The notes: generated by a model not told the origin, from the sequence alone. Counted from the first letter of the stretch, positions 8,465 to 16,619 are shown. The stretch is DNA of 49,682 bases from CAYQUC01 sp964514215 (GCA_964514215.1 CAZEPW010000020.1:1-49682); one strand, 5' to 3'. Numbers and translations are program-made.

Positions 8465-8493
8465 TTGAATATTAGAATTTTCTTATATATGAT
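8465..8493 (+). promoter_or_regulatory. Promoter of the YeeE/YedE pair
   Basis: -35 TTGAAT (8465-8470), 17-base spacer, -10 TATGAT (8488-8493). The predicted start is about 40 bases before the ATG at 8541. The 10-bp palindrome TCAATATTGA (8459-8468) overlaps the -35 and could be a regulator site. Confidence 0.6.
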
Positions 8494-8540
8494 TGCGCGC
8501 TGATAAGTAAACTCACTCAATACAACAAAGGAATGGCCGT

Positions 8541-9041
8541 ATGACAAGTAACATAATTTGGAGTTGGTGGATCGCCGGCGGTTTGTTAGGTTTATATGCA
8601 ATAATTCAATATTGGATATCGAATCAACAACTCGGCTGCTCATTGGCTTATGGTAATATTTCTCGTTACTTACCCGGTTCCCGGTTGTTCAACTCCGGTG
8701 AATTTTCGACCCCTAATAACTGGCGTTTATGGTTTATTATAGGCATTCCGCTTGGCAGCTTTATTGCGCACATCACCTCAACTGATGGTTCATTCAGCGT
8801 TAGCCTTAGCATGGGAGAAATGTATGAACAAGTTATGCCAGAAAACATAGTCGGTAAGATTTTATACTTAATTTTTGGTGGTTTTGTTATGGGATACGGT
8901 GCTCGAGTTGCTGGCGGTTGTACTAGTGGCCATGTTATTGCCGGTTGCTCATTAATAAACCCCATTAGTTTTCTAGCGGGGGCATTATTTTTTGTTGGTG
9001 GCTTGGTAACCGTCCAACTATTATTTTTTATCTTCAGCTAA
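8541..9041 (+). CDS. YeeE/YedE-family membrane protein, first half (PmpA-like)
   Basis: A 166-residue inner-membrane protein with about four helices and the family signature GGCTSGHVIAG (about residues 131-141). Its cysteine is the one that passes thiosulfate or sulfur in YeeE-type transporters. In full-length YeeE both halves are one chain; here the two halves are separate genes, as in PmpA/PmpB. The ribosome site AAGGA, 8 bases before the ATG, fixes the start. The second half follows 44 bases downstream. No TusA, persulfide dioxygenase or BigR/SqrR-type regulator gene is next to it, so the exact sulfur species is open. Confidence 0.88.
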   Translation: MTSNIIWSWWIAGGLLGLYAIIQYWISNQQLGCSLAYGNISRYLPGSRLFNSGEFSTPNNWRLWFIIGIPLGSFIAHITSTDGSFSVSLSMGEMYEQVMPENIVGKILYLIFGGFVMGYGARVAGGCTSGHVIAGCSLINPISFLAGALFFVGGLVTVQLLFFIFS

Positions 9042-9085
9042 AACCCTCAATGCGTCGATCAAACTTAAAGGATTAAATTATAACG

Positions 9086-9487
9086 ATGAAATATTCATTT
9101 ATAGTATTAGGCACACTTTTTGGTTTTTTACTAAGTCGCTCTGGTGCAACGTCACCCGACTTTTATGCCAACCTATTTTTATTCATCGATTTGCAACTAT
9201 TGTGGGTTATTGTTGCGGCTGTTATTGTCGGAATTTTCGGAATAGGCGCACTAAAAATAATTTCGGCACGCTCTATTATTGGCAATGTTAAATTAACATT
9301 TGATAAACGCCCGATGCAACCCGGCTTGGTTTATGGCGCATTATTATTTGGTGTTGGTTGGGGCATGACAGGTTCCTGTCCGGGAACCGTACCCGCCATG
9401 ATTGGTGAAGGAAAAATCTTACCCATATTCACGTTAATTGGGATTGTACTCGGAACGTATTGGTATGATTTGCGTAAAAAACATTAA
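9086..9487 (+). CDS. YeeE/YedE-family membrane protein, second half (PmpB-like)
   Basis: A 133-residue inner-membrane partner of the preceding gene. It carries the second family signature GMTGSCPGTVPAMIGEG (about residues 92-108), again with a central cysteine, and about four hydrophobic helices. The two products probably form one channel that takes up thiosulfate or another reduced sulfur compound. AAAGGA lies 13 bases before the ATG, which is longer than usual, so translation may be weaker than for the first half or coupled to it. Confidence 0.88.
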   Translation: MKYSFIVLGTLFGFLLSRSGATSPDFYANLFLFIDLQLLWVIVAAVIVGIFGIGALKIISARSIIGNVKLTFDKRPMQPGLVYGALLFGVGWGMTGSCPGTVPAMIGEGKILPIFTLIGIVLGTYWYDLRKKH

Positions 9488-9552
9488 TAGTTACGCTATT
9501 TAAATGGAAATCGGAGATCCAAATTCTACCGTTGAGCTTCAAAAAAATATCA

Positions 9553-9613
9553 GCCCAACAATAGCGTTTAAAACATCATTATCTGTTGGGGTTCGAAAAA
9601 ACCTCACCCCAAC
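9553..9613. terminator. Hairpin region between convergent genes
   Basis: The strongest stem is GTTGGGGT (9585-9592) / ACCCCAAC (9606-9613) with a 13-base loop. A competing stem pairs CCCAACA (9554-9560) with TGTTGGG (9584-9590), and both cannot form at once. Lying between the YeeE/YedE pair (plus) and YcgN (minus), it may end one or both transcripts. No good T-tract is seen on either strand. Confidence 0.45.
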
Positions 9614-9631
9614 CTACACAATTAAAAAAAT

Positions 9632-10066
9632 CTAAAATTCAATGATATGTTCCTGCCAATCATCTTCATGAACATATTCTTCTGAGATGACTTTATCACG
9701 AACGGATATTTCAACACGGTGTACCGACTCACTGGAATTTGATATTAACGGATGCCAAGCTTCGAGCTTTTTTCCTTGAGATAAACGCCAATAAGCACAG
9801 CTTGTGGGTAATTGCTGATAAAGCTCTTTATTATAAGGTTTTAACACCACGCATCCCGGTGCTTTTTGAACTCGATATTGATAATCAGTGCAGCGACATT
9901 GCTGGCTGTCTAATAATTTGCAGGAAATATTGGTGTAATACAACTCTTGAGTTTCTTCATCTTCAAGCTTAATGAGACAACAACGAGCACAACCATCGCA
10001 CAGTGATTCCCATTCTTCATCGGTCATTGCGTCAAGTGACTTAGATTCCCAAAATTTATCGCTCAT
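9632..10066 (-). CDS. ycgN: YcgN/UPF0260 cysteine-cluster protein
   Basis: With the start at 10066 (MSDKFWESK) the protein has 144 residues. A frame upstream extends to 10129 but would overlap the end of the preceding gene by 38 bases, so the shorter form is preferred. The cysteine pattern CDGCARCCLIK, SCKLLDSQQCRC, PGCVVL and PTSCAYW is that of the UPF0260 (YcgN) family, thought to bind a metal or iron-sulfur cluster. Its function is not known. It lies 25 bases behind the PDC-sensor gene on the same strand and is probably co-transcribed. Confidence 0.9.
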   Translation of the reverse strand: MSDKFWESKSLDAMTDEEWESLCDGCARCCLIKLEDEETQELYYTNISCKLLDSQQCRCTDYQYRVQKAPGCVVLKPYNKELYQQLPTSCAYWRLSQGKKLEAWHPLISNSSESVHRVEISVRDKVISEEYVHEDDWQEHIIEF

Positions 10067-10091
10067 ATTAACAACTGCCAAAAAACGGCGT

Positions 10092-11090
10092 TTACTGATT
10101 TTTAGATGACTCACTTGCCCAAAATGCATGTTCCCTATTTAAAAACTCATCATAAGGAATATAATGCGAACCATCACATGAAAAAGTTAAGCCAACAATA
10201 CCATTAAAAACATTAATCGTGCCTGAACGTAAATACAAAGTATCATCCATAAACCTTAAATTTTTAAACGATTCAAATACTTCAAATATTTTATCTTCTG
10301 GAATTTCAGCATCTTTAGGGTAATGCTGAATAGGATAGGCCAAACAAATATTAGGATCCGTTAAGGATTCAATATCCAATAATCGATAACGATAAGGATC
10401 ATCATACAACCAAACTATTGCGCGACTACTCGAAAAATGCAAAATAACATGAAACATTCCATGACTGCGCATTAATTCTTCTAACACGGTTAGTATGACA
10501 TCCATATGACGATCAAAACCACTTTCGATTCGTGTTTGGTGAAACACCGTACCACGAATTGACGGATCACCTTTGATTTGTTGCCAGTGATGTGGCTCAT
10601 CGTATAATTTTTTAGTTAACGGCAAATCACGTAGATCAAAATCGGCACCTATGTAACCCAGAGTTTTGCCATTTTTATCTCTAACTAGCTGAATTGCTGT
10701 TAACGATGGCCGCCTTGCCCGTAAACTAATGTAGGCATTTGATAATAAAAACCCCGAACTGGGTACAACTTCACGCATATAAGGCCGTTCTCTTCGATCA
10801 CGACCAAAATCTTTTTTAATAATACCTTCATGACTGACATTATCACTTATCTGAATAGCATCAGTATCAAGCGCATATAAAAAAGTAAATTCAGGCAAGC
10901 ATCTTAATTGAGATATAAAAATTTTGTCTAATTCAACTCGGCTACCCCAAACTTCACTGCATTTTTCAGCGATGAGATGTAATGGATCTTTGAGCATACC
11001 GGTTAACATTTCATGCTGCGCGGCAATATTTTGCTGTAAACTACCGGTACTGTGAACTACATTGTGTTCTTTAAGGCTTAAATTATTCAT
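10092..11090 (-). CDS. Soluble protein with a PDC/dCache-type sensor domain
   Basis: A 332-residue protein without signal peptide or membrane segment. Residues about 35-155 resemble a PDC (PAS-like) sensor: TFLYALDTDAIQISDNV, then the conserved RDRRERPYM, SNAYISLRARRPSLTAIQLV and GKTLGYIGADFDL. That order (helical stalk, R-x-R-P-Y/W, S-x-x-Y, A-x-x-V, G-x-x-G-x-D) is how dCache domains bind small ligands. The rest is a second alpha/beta region of no recognised family. PDC domains are usually periplasmic and joined to an output domain; this one is cytosolic and has neither kinase nor cyclase. It sits upstream of YcgN in a likely two-gene operon. Confidence 0.7.
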   Translation of the reverse strand: MNNLSLKEHNVVHSTGSLQQNIAAQHEMLTGMLKDPLHLIAEKCSEVWGSRVELDKIFISQLRCLPEFTFLYALDTDAIQISDNVSHEGIIKKDFGRDRRERPYMREVVPSSGFLLSNAYISLRARRPSLTAIQLVRDKNGKTLGYIGADFDLRDLPLTKKLYDEPHHWQQIKGDPSIRGTVFHQTRIESGFDRHMDVILTVLEELMRSHGMFHVILHFSSSRAIVWLYDDPYRYRLLDIESLTDPNICLAYPIQHYPKDAEIPEDKIFEVFESFKNLRFMDDTLYLRSGTINVFNGIVGLTFSCDGSHYIPYDEFLNREHAFWASESSKNQ

Positions 11091-11213
11091 TCAAGTAAAT
11101 ATCGATTCCCGTCACTAGTTAGTCAATTTATAAGTATTATTCTACTGCGATTAAATACCAGCTGCAATCAAATCGCTTCAAAACAGCGAACAGCATTTGT
11201 ATTTAATAATTAC

Positions 11214-11242
11214 TTTAGCCTAAGTATTAACTCACTTATACT
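11214..11242 (+). promoter_or_regulatory. Predicted purT promoter
   Basis: -35 TTTAGC (11214-11219), 17-base spacer, -10 TATACT (11237-11242), about 40 bases before the ATG. No PurR-box-like palindrome is seen here. Confidence 0.5.
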
Positions 11243-11281
11243 AACAAAGTCTACAAATACTAAATTATATTGGAGTATAGT

Positions 11282-12478
11282 ATGAATATCGGTACCCCGT
11301 TATCCCCGAATGCCACTAAGGTTATGTTGTTAGGCAGTGGTGAACTTGGTAAAGAAGTCATCATTGCATTACAAAGACTGGGTGTTGAAGTGATTGCAGT
11401 TGATCGATATCAAGATGCCCCCGGTCATCAAGTGGCACACCGTTCTCATGTAATCGATATGACTGATGGCAAGGCGCTGCGAAAGCTTATTGAACAAGAG
11501 CAACCGGACTTTGTCGTCCCTGAAATTGAAGCGATTGCGACCGATACTTTATTAGAGATTGAGTCTGACAATATAACAACCATTATTCCTAAGGCTAGAG
11601 CCACACAATTAACAATGAACCGTGAGGGTATTCGTCGGTTAGCGGCTGAACAGCTTGCAATAAAAACCTCAAACTATGAATTTGCCGAATCGATGGAACA
11701 ACTGACACATGCTATTAATACTACCGTTGGTTTACCGTGTATTGTCAAACCAGTGATGTCTTCCTCTGGCAAAGGGCAATCTTTAATTAATGACATTGAT
11801 GATATTCAAGCAGCTTGGGACTATGCAAAATCTGGCGGACGTGTTTCTAATACTCGAATCATTGTCGAACAAAAAATCGAATTTGATTACGAGATTACTT
11901 TATTAACCGTTCGCGCATTGAATAATCATTCAAAAATAGAAACCTATTTTTGTGAACCGATTGGCCATAAACAAATCAATGGAGATTATGTTGAGAGTTG
12001 GCAACCACAAGCAATGAGCCCCGTTGCACTTAAAAAATCTCATGAAATTGCAAAGACAGTAACGGATAATTTAGCAGGCCAAGGTTTATTTGGTGTAGAG
12101 TTATTTATCAAAGGTGATGAAGTTTGGTTTAGTGAGGTTAGCCCAAGGCCTCACGATACGGGTATGGTAACCATGATAACCCAAAGACAAAATGAGTTTG
12201 AATTGCATGCGCGAGCAATATTAGGCTTACCGGTTGATGTCAGTTTATTAAGCCCCGGAGCCAGTGCCGTCATTTATGGTGCTATGGACGAGCAAGCTAT
12301 TTGTTTTAATAATATTGATAAAGCATTAGCTATTGCCAATACCGATATTCGTTTATTTGGTAAACCAGAAGCTTTTGTCAAACGGCGCATGGGTGTTGCA
12401 TTAGCTTATGCCGACACTGTTGAGCTGGCACGCAATAATGCTAAAAAATCTGCGGCATTGGTTATTACGTCTAAATAA
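11282..12478 (+). CDS. purT: Formate-dependent GAR transformylase PurT
   Basis: Makes formyl-glycinamide ribonucleotide from GAR, formate and ATP in purine synthesis, without folate. The 398-residue chain is an ATP-grasp enzyme: N-terminal VMLLGSGELGKEVIIALQR, IVKPVMSSSGKGQS (ATP-binding loop) and WFSEVSPRPHDTGMVTM (metal and substrate site), all as in E. coli PurT (392 residues). The upstream TTG at 11270 is part of the ribosome site TTGGAG, so the ATG at 11282 is the start. It is a single-gene unit, convergent with the secreted-protein gene downstream. Confidence 0.97.
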   Translation: MNIGTPLSPNATKVMLLGSGELGKEVIIALQRLGVEVIAVDRYQDAPGHQVAHRSHVIDMTDGKALRKLIEQEQPDFVVPEIEAIATDTLLEIESDNITTIIPKARATQLTMNREGIRRLAAEQLAIKTSNYEFAESMEQLTHAINTTVGLPCIVKPVMSSSGKGQSLINDIDDIQAAWDYAKSGGRVSNTRIIVEQKIEFDYEITLLTVRALNNHSKIETYFCEPIGHKQINGDYVESWQPQAMSPVALKKSHEIAKTVTDNLAGQGLFGVELFIKGDEVWFSEVSPRPHDTGMVTMITQRQNEFELHARAILGLPVDVSLLSPGASAVIYGAMDEQAICFNNIDKALAIANTDIRLFGKPEAFVKRRMGVALAYADTVELARNNAKKSAALVITSK

Positions 12479-12559
12479 CCTGAGATTTCCATTGATATTC
12501 CCACAAGCCAATGCGAACCGCATTCACTTGCAGGATGAGATTTTAATAAAATCGAGTCA

Positions 12560-13096
12560 CTATTTAACTCGAGATAAAGCCATAACATTAACCCCCATGG
12601 ATTTACCGTCTTTAAATTGTGTCCAGTGCTGTTCTATTGAATCTTTATTTTTAAATTTTAACGTTAAATGATGCATATGAGCGTCTTTTTTTACATCTAA
12701 GTTTGCACCACTGACAAAATCAAATTCAATAAAATCTTTATTTGATTTTTTAGAACGCAACCTTGGTTGATTTTGTAAGGCACAATAATGTGTCATATTA
12801 ACCTTGCCCTTCTCATCAGTATATACCGTCACCATTTCTCGAGGTGATCCCGGGAATGTTGTTTCAACAACCGAACTACCAGCCGATGATACTTTATAAT
12901 TAACTTTAATTTTCATTTCCTTGCCGGCCATGTTCATCAAACCAACCCAATTTCCCGCTAAAGTTTTCATTTGATTGAATGCAGGGCTAAATACTTTACT
13001 AGGGCCATGATTCGACTTAGACTCAGCATTTGCTAACGAACTTGCCATGGCCATCATCGATAACATAATTAAAACTAAAAACTTTGATATATTCAT
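12560..13096 (-). CDS. Secreted protein with a lipocalin-like domain, third gene of the ArsR operon
   Basis: A 178-residue protein from the ATG at 13096, chosen because GAGG lies 8 bases upstream; a longer frame to 13135 adds 13 unlikely residues. The signal peptide ends near SSLANA. The mature part begins with a helix (FNQMKTLAGNWVG), then alternating strands containing EMVTVYTDEKGKVNMTHYC, as in small beta-barrel proteins often described as DUF1579- or lipocalin-like. Function is unknown; a ligand-binding or detoxification role is inferred. It follows the AHSA1 gene by 65 bases. Confidence 0.75.
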   Translation of the reverse strand: MNISKFLVLIMLSMMAMASSLANAESKSNHGPSKVFSPAFNQMKTLAGNWVGLMNMAGKEMKIKVNYKVSSAGSSVVETTFPGSPREMVTVYTDEKGKVNMTHYCALQNQPRLRSKKSNKDFIEFDFVSGANLDVKKDAHMHHLTLKFKNKDSIEQHWTQFKDGKSMGVNVMALSRVK

Positions 13097-13161
13097 AACG
13101 CTAACCTCACTTTTAAAAAATAAAATAATAAACACATTTTTATAGCACTAATTTACGACAA

Positions 13162-13611
13162 CTAATTAATAAAATTTTCCAGTTGAACCAAACATCCCAC
13201 CCAACCTTCAGAATGTATATCAACAGACTCTTGAGAAGCGAGTTTTTCGTGAGTCAGAATCATATCGGTTGTGCCATTATTATCTTTAAAATCTAATGTC
13301 ACTAAAGAATTTACGTGTTGTTCGTCACTTTCCCATTCCCAAGTAAATACTATTTGGTTATATGGATCTAAAACCACATATTCACCATGAACTTTATGTG
13401 ATGTTCCATTTGTTTCTAACATCTCAATACGATATTTTCCACCAACGTGTAATTCAAGCTCATGCACAGTCGTCGTCATTTCCTGTGCTGGGGCAAACCA
13501 ATCCGTCAACGCGGATTTATTGGTCCATGCAGAATAAACTTGTTCTTGAGTGGCTTTAAAGTTTCGATTCATTGTTAATGAAAAATTATTAATTGCTGTT
13601 ACTGCGTCCAT
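13162..13611 (-). CDS. AHSA1/SRPBCC-domain protein
   Basis: A 149-residue single-domain START-like (SRPBCC) protein. Typical elements are MNRNFKATQEQVYSAWTNKS followed by ALTDWFAP near the N-terminus, GGKYRIEM, the strand pair IVFTWEWES and LVTLDFKDNN, and the C-terminal helix GWVGCLVQLENFI. Bacterial members bind hydrophobic ligands; they are named after eukaryotic Hsp90 activators but do not act on Hsp90 as a rule. It has a strong ribosome site (AGGAG, 7 bases) and starts one base after the ArsR stop. The ArsR-AHSA1 pairing is common in bacteria, and the regulator probably controls this gene. Confidence 0.9.
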   Translation of the reverse strand: MDAVTAINNFSLTMNRNFKATQEQVYSAWTNKSALTDWFAPAQEMTTTVHELELHVGGKYRIEMLETNGTSHKVHGEYVVLDPYNQIVFTWEWESDEQHVNSLVTLDFKDNNGTTDMILTHEKLASQESVDIHSEGWVGCLVQLENFIN

Positions 13612-13612
13612 C

Positions 13613-13984
13613 TCACTTCTCCTGTCTAGATTTATCGTGACGTTTATTAGCTATATCTCTATTTTTTTCTAAATAATGCGCTAATGAATCTAATTGCGCA
13701 TTCCAGAAACGTTTATAAAAACCAATCCACTCAGATGCTGATTCTAAGGGCTCAGCAGTTAACTCACAGCGTCGAATTCGGCCATCTTTATGCCGCTGCA
13801 ATAAACCGGCTTTTTCTAATACCGTTAAATGCTTTGAAATTGCGGGTAACGACATATCAAATGGTTCGGCAAGTTCTGTGACAACGGCATCACCAGTGGC
13901 AAGTCGAGCGAGTATCGCCCGACGGGTGCTGTCTGCCAAGGCATGAAATACAGCGTCTAATTCAATATCATCATATTTAACCAT
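13613..13984 (-). CDS. ArsR-family winged-helix repressor
   Basis: With the start at 13984 the product is 123 residues. The winged helix is clear: AVFHALADSTRRAILARLA, VTELAEPFDMSLPAISKHL (recognition helix), TVLEKAGLLQRHKDGRIRRC. It lacks the ELCVCDL metal site of arsenic-type members, so it probably senses something organic through its C-terminal helices, as other ArsR proteins paired with AHSA1 do. The frame opens further upstream, but there it runs through the -35 element. Only the ATG at 13984 can be reached from the consensus promoter, and then the message starts at or next to the start codon. Confidence 0.88.
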   Translation of the reverse strand: MVKYDDIELDAVFHALADSTRRAILARLATGDAVVTELAEPFDMSLPAISKHLTVLEKAGLLQRHKDGRIRRCELTAEPLESASEWIGFYKRFWNAQLDSLAHYLEKNRDIANKRHDKSRQEK

Positions 13985-13996
13985 TTGGTTAAATAT
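13973..13996. promoter_or_regulatory. 24-bp palindromic operator over the arsR start codon and -10
   Basis: Two perfect 10-bp arms, ATATTTAACC and GGTTAAATAT, around ATTT. It covers the -10 element (13997-13992) except for one base, and includes the start codon (13984-13982). It is the natural binding site for the ArsR protein encoded here. Confidence 0.8.
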
Positions 13997-14020
13997 AGTC
14001 ATAAACTGCGAACATGTCAA
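13992..14020 (-). promoter_or_regulatory. Consensus promoter of the ArsR operon
   Basis: On the minus strand: TTGACA (14020-14015), 17-base spacer, TATATT (13997-13992). The predicted start, about 7 bases on, is at 13985-13984, the position of the ATG. Confidence 0.8.
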
Positions 14021-14205
14021 CACATTGTATATTTTCTATTAATAATTCTTAAAAAAAACAGAATTTTATTTAAATAACCATATATCGATATCAGAAACAG
14101 ATTAGTACAACCTGATAATATTGATGTTGTCATTGCGGTGATATTGCGAATGCGAATGTTTATTGGATGCTGGATTATGATGTGGATAAAAATTATTTTT
14201 ATACA

Positions 14206-14742
14206 TTAAAGAACAAACTCAACTTGAGGTTTGAGCTTTAAAATTTCACCGCATTTTCGACAAGCATAATTAGCCTTGCCTCGAACAACTTGATTATGAC
14301 GTTTTGTGGTGAATTGATAAGTATCGCAGGCGCAATGATAATCTATTCGTTTATGTTGTCTTGTGGGAATGCCGGTTAAGTCATAATTACCGGTAGCTTT
14401 TGCTGTTACACCAAACAATTGCATGACGGATTTCCATTGCGAACCATGCGGTCTAATATTTTTCAAGCCAAATAACTCATCGGAAATATAATGTGCTACT
14501 TCATGAGGGATAGTATCGGATAAACTATCTTCGTAATATTTTGAAAATAAATACGGATTATAACGTATGTATTTTTTTCTATGTTTAACACAATACATTC
14601 CCGATGCACGTCCGGATAAATCAAATAATACCGGTATCATGATAAATTGACGTACATAAAAACGACTCGCACGTTGTATAAAAGAACTCGTGACTTCAAG
14701 TACTTGTTGTTGTTGCTGTTCTGATATTGGTTCAATATTCAT
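14206..14742 (-). CDS. sprT: SprT-family zinc metalloprotease-like protein
   Basis: A 178-residue SprT/Spartan-type protein. The zinc site HEVAH (His80, Glu81, His84) follows a long helical N-terminus. A downstream HGSQWKSVMQLFG helix is also typical. The C-terminus has a zinc ribbon (CAC, then CRKC). Bacterial SprT proteins are linked to DNA-protein crosslink repair by relation to Spartan, though this has not been shown for most. Its start overlaps the stop of the POT transporter gene by 4 bases (ATGA), so the two are translationally coupled. Confidence 0.92.
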   Translation of the reverse strand: MNIEPISEQQQQQVLEVTSSFIQRASRFYVRQFIMIPVLFDLSGRASGMYCVKHRKKYIRYNPYLFSKYYEDSLSDTIPHEVAHYISDELFGLKNIRPHGSQWKSVMQLFGVTAKATGNYDLTGIPTRQHKRIDYHCACDTYQFTTKRHNQVVRGKANYACRKCGEILKLKPQVEFVL

Positions 14743-16079
14743 TTTTCGGCAGTGCTTTGTAAATATGTTTGGCCATTATAAAGCCTCGCAACCTGAGTAA
14801 ATAATATCGCGGTAATTAACATTAAGACAGTAAAAAATAAATAATAATATGCCCCTTCTAATTTACTACTGCCATCTTCATTTTGAATAAAGTAATTTAC
14901 CGCGCTGGTAAATAAGTTGCCTAAAGATATCGATAATAGAAATAATGCCATTACAAATGATTTCATTTTTGTTGGCGCTTGAGTATCAGAAAACTCTAAA
15001 CATGTAATTGATACCATCACTTCAGCACACGTAATAATTAAAAAAGCCAGTAGCTGCCATAAAATATGCGGTGTCTGACCGGCGTCAATAGAAAATTGTA
15101 TTCCTGTTGATATTAAAAAAGCAACCACAGAAATAAATAAACCGATTGATATTTTTCGTAAAGCAGTTAGCTGCCAATGTTTATTCATAAAAGGATAAAC
15201 CAAATACGAAAAGATTGGAATTAAGATCATAATCAATATTGGATTAGCGGCATTGATTTGTGCTGGTAGTAATTCAAATCCAAAAATAACGCGATCCATA
15301 GCCATTGCTTGTATCACCCAAGCTGAGACTGTTTGAGAAAATAAAGCCCAAAACATCATGATAAATAAATAGATTATGCCGAGCCTGGCGAGAATACGCC
15401 GGCCTTCACCGCTAAAAACTTCTCGAACAAATCCCATACCGGCTGGAGGAATATGCACAAAACAATTTCGGCCTAGCCAAAATACCAGTGTTGCTAAGCC
15501 CATTAACAACCCCGGAATCGCAAACGCTATCGAAGCATTATAGTTTTCAAGCAACCAAGGAGTTAATAATATCGAAACAAAAGCACCTAAATTAATTGCA
15601 AAGTAAAACCAAGCAAATACTTTGGGGATTAAATGAGAATTACCTTGTGCAAACTGATCACCGACGTGGGCACTGACACAGGGTTTTATACCTCCCGATC
15701 CCAATGCAATTAAGCTTAATCCTATCACCAGCCCCATTCGAGTGTGATCAATTGCCAGAGCAATATGACCAACACAATAAACAAGTGATAATAAAATAAT
15801 CGTGTGATATTTACCTAGCACACCATCACTCAAAATTGCACCGATAAAAGGCGTGAAATAAACCGTTGCAACAAACAAATGAAACCACGATTTGGCTTCA
15901 TCATCACTCATGACATCAAGTACACCCGCTGAACCAATTATATACTGCGTCATAAAAATGACTAAAATGGCGTTCAAGCCATAATAACTAAATCGTTCCG
16001 CTGCTTCATTTGCAATAATATACGGTATGCCAGTTGGTATTGAACTACTAACGCTTGGAGTTGTACGATAATTAGTCAT
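14739..16079 (-). CDS. POT-family proton-dependent oligopeptide transporter
   Basis: Imports di- and tripeptides with protons. The 446-residue chain has about twelve to fourteen helices. The family motif EAAERFSYYGLNAILVIF (ExxERFxYYG, helix 1) is complete, and LGSGGIKPCVSAHVGDQF (PTR signature) is near residue 140, with the FYFAINLGAF segment after it. A TTG at 16082 precedes the ATG at 16079; the ATG is taken. Length is slightly below the usual 480-500. It is translationally coupled to sprT, a pairing that has no obvious functional sense. Confidence 0.92.
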   Translation of the reverse strand: MTNYRTTPSVSSSIPTGIPYIIANEAAERFSYYGLNAILVIFMTQYIIGSAGVLDVMSDDEAKSWFHLFVATVYFTPFIGAILSDGVLGKYHTIILLSLVYCVGHIALAIDHTRMGLVIGLSLIALGSGGIKPCVSAHVGDQFAQGNSHLIPKVFAWFYFAINLGAFVSILLTPWLLENYNASIAFAIPGLLMGLATLVFWLGRNCFVHIPPAGMGFVREVFSGEGRRILARLGIIYLFIMMFWALFSQTVSAWVIQAMAMDRVIFGFELLPAQINAANPILIMILIPIFSYLVYPFMNKHWQLTALRKISIGLFISVVAFLISTGIQFSIDAGQTPHILWQLLAFLIITCAEVMVSITCLEFSDTQAPTKMKSFVMALFLLSISLGNLFTSAVNYFIQNEDGSSKLEGAYYYLFFTVLMLITAILFTQVARLYNGQTYLQSTAEK

Positions 16080-16286
16080 CAAGAAAAAATCTATTTTTAT
16101 ATTTATTAAAGAAGAAAATATCGATGCCGATAAAAAAAATTATCATAAACAAATAAAATATATCTTTATGTAGGCATAATGTGAATATTTCACTTTTTTC
16201 ATCGGTATAATCTACTATTAAAATAATGTAAATTCGATATACTTGTGAGTAACAACTTACCTTATTTACCAACAGGGTCCAAGATA

Positions 16287-16580
16287 ATGTTAAGTAATAC
16301 GATAAATAAAACAACAATACGACAACCTGATATGACCATTCGTTTAGTCCCCGGCATCATCACACTCGGTAGAGCAAAAGGGAATAAAATTTTAATCGAT
16401 AGCGATTTAGTCAGTAAACACCATGCTCGAATTTTTACTTATTTTCAGGCGTCTTATATTGAAGATTTAAAAAGCACCAATGGCACATTTATAAACGGCA
16501 AGCGAATCAGTACTCATATCTTAAACCCCGGTGATGAAGTTTTATTAGGTAAATACCGAATACTAATAGAAACAAAATAA
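16287..16580 (+). CDS. Small FHA-domain protein
   Basis: A 97-residue protein made of a single FHA domain: ITLGRAKGNKILI, SDLVSKHHARIF, YIEDLKSTNGTFINGKRI and GDEVLLGKYRI. The GR, S-x-x-H and N-G residues that hold phosphothreonine are all present, so it should bind phosphopeptides. No Ser/Thr kinase gene lies in the window, so the partner is encoded elsewhere. The start at 16287 has AGGG 9 bases upstream; a GTG at 16245 would add 14 residues. Confidence 0.9.
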   Translation: MLSNTINKTTIRQPDMTIRLVPGIITLGRAKGNKILIDSDLVSKHHARIFTYFQASYIEDLKSTNGTFINGKRISTHILNPGDEVLLGKYRILIETK

Positions 16581-16593
16581 AAGTAACTGCCAT

Positions 16594-16619
16594 AAAAAAA
16601 CCCTGCTTTCAAAGCAAGG
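16594..16619 (-). terminator. Terminator of the cold-shock gene
   Basis: On the minus strand a stem CCTTGCTT / AAGCAGGG (one G-T pair) with a 3-base loop is followed by T7 (16600-16594). It starts 29 bases after the CDS and may also serve the convergent FHA gene. Confidence 0.85.

Noticed and set aside
8443..8643. 66-residue minus-strand frame
   Set aside because: It overlaps the start of the YeeE/YedE gene and its promoter, has no ribosome site and no protein-like pattern.
9590..9603. GGTTCGA-type string resembling a tRNA T-loop
   Set aside because: No acceptor stem, D-arm or anticodon arm around it.
10066..10129. N-terminal extension of YcgN by 21 residues
   Set aside because: It overlaps the upstream gene and adds sequence not typical of the family.
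11091..11281. Purine riboswitch or PurR box before purT
   Set aside because: No matching conserved core or palindrome; only a promoter-like pair and a weak GCGATT/AATCGC inverted repeat were seen.
13162..13611. AHSA1 protein as an Hsp90 co-chaperone
   Set aside because: Bacterial single-domain members next to ArsR are ligand-binding START-like proteins; no HtpG gene is near.
13985..14023. Upstream start of the ArsR gene
   Set aside because: The codons lie inside the -35/-10 promoter, so that message could not be made from it.
16072..16317. 81-residue minus-strand frame rich in Phe, Ile and Tyr
   Set aside because: It lies in the divergent promoter region and over the FHA start; its make-up reflects AT-rich DNA, not a membrane protein.
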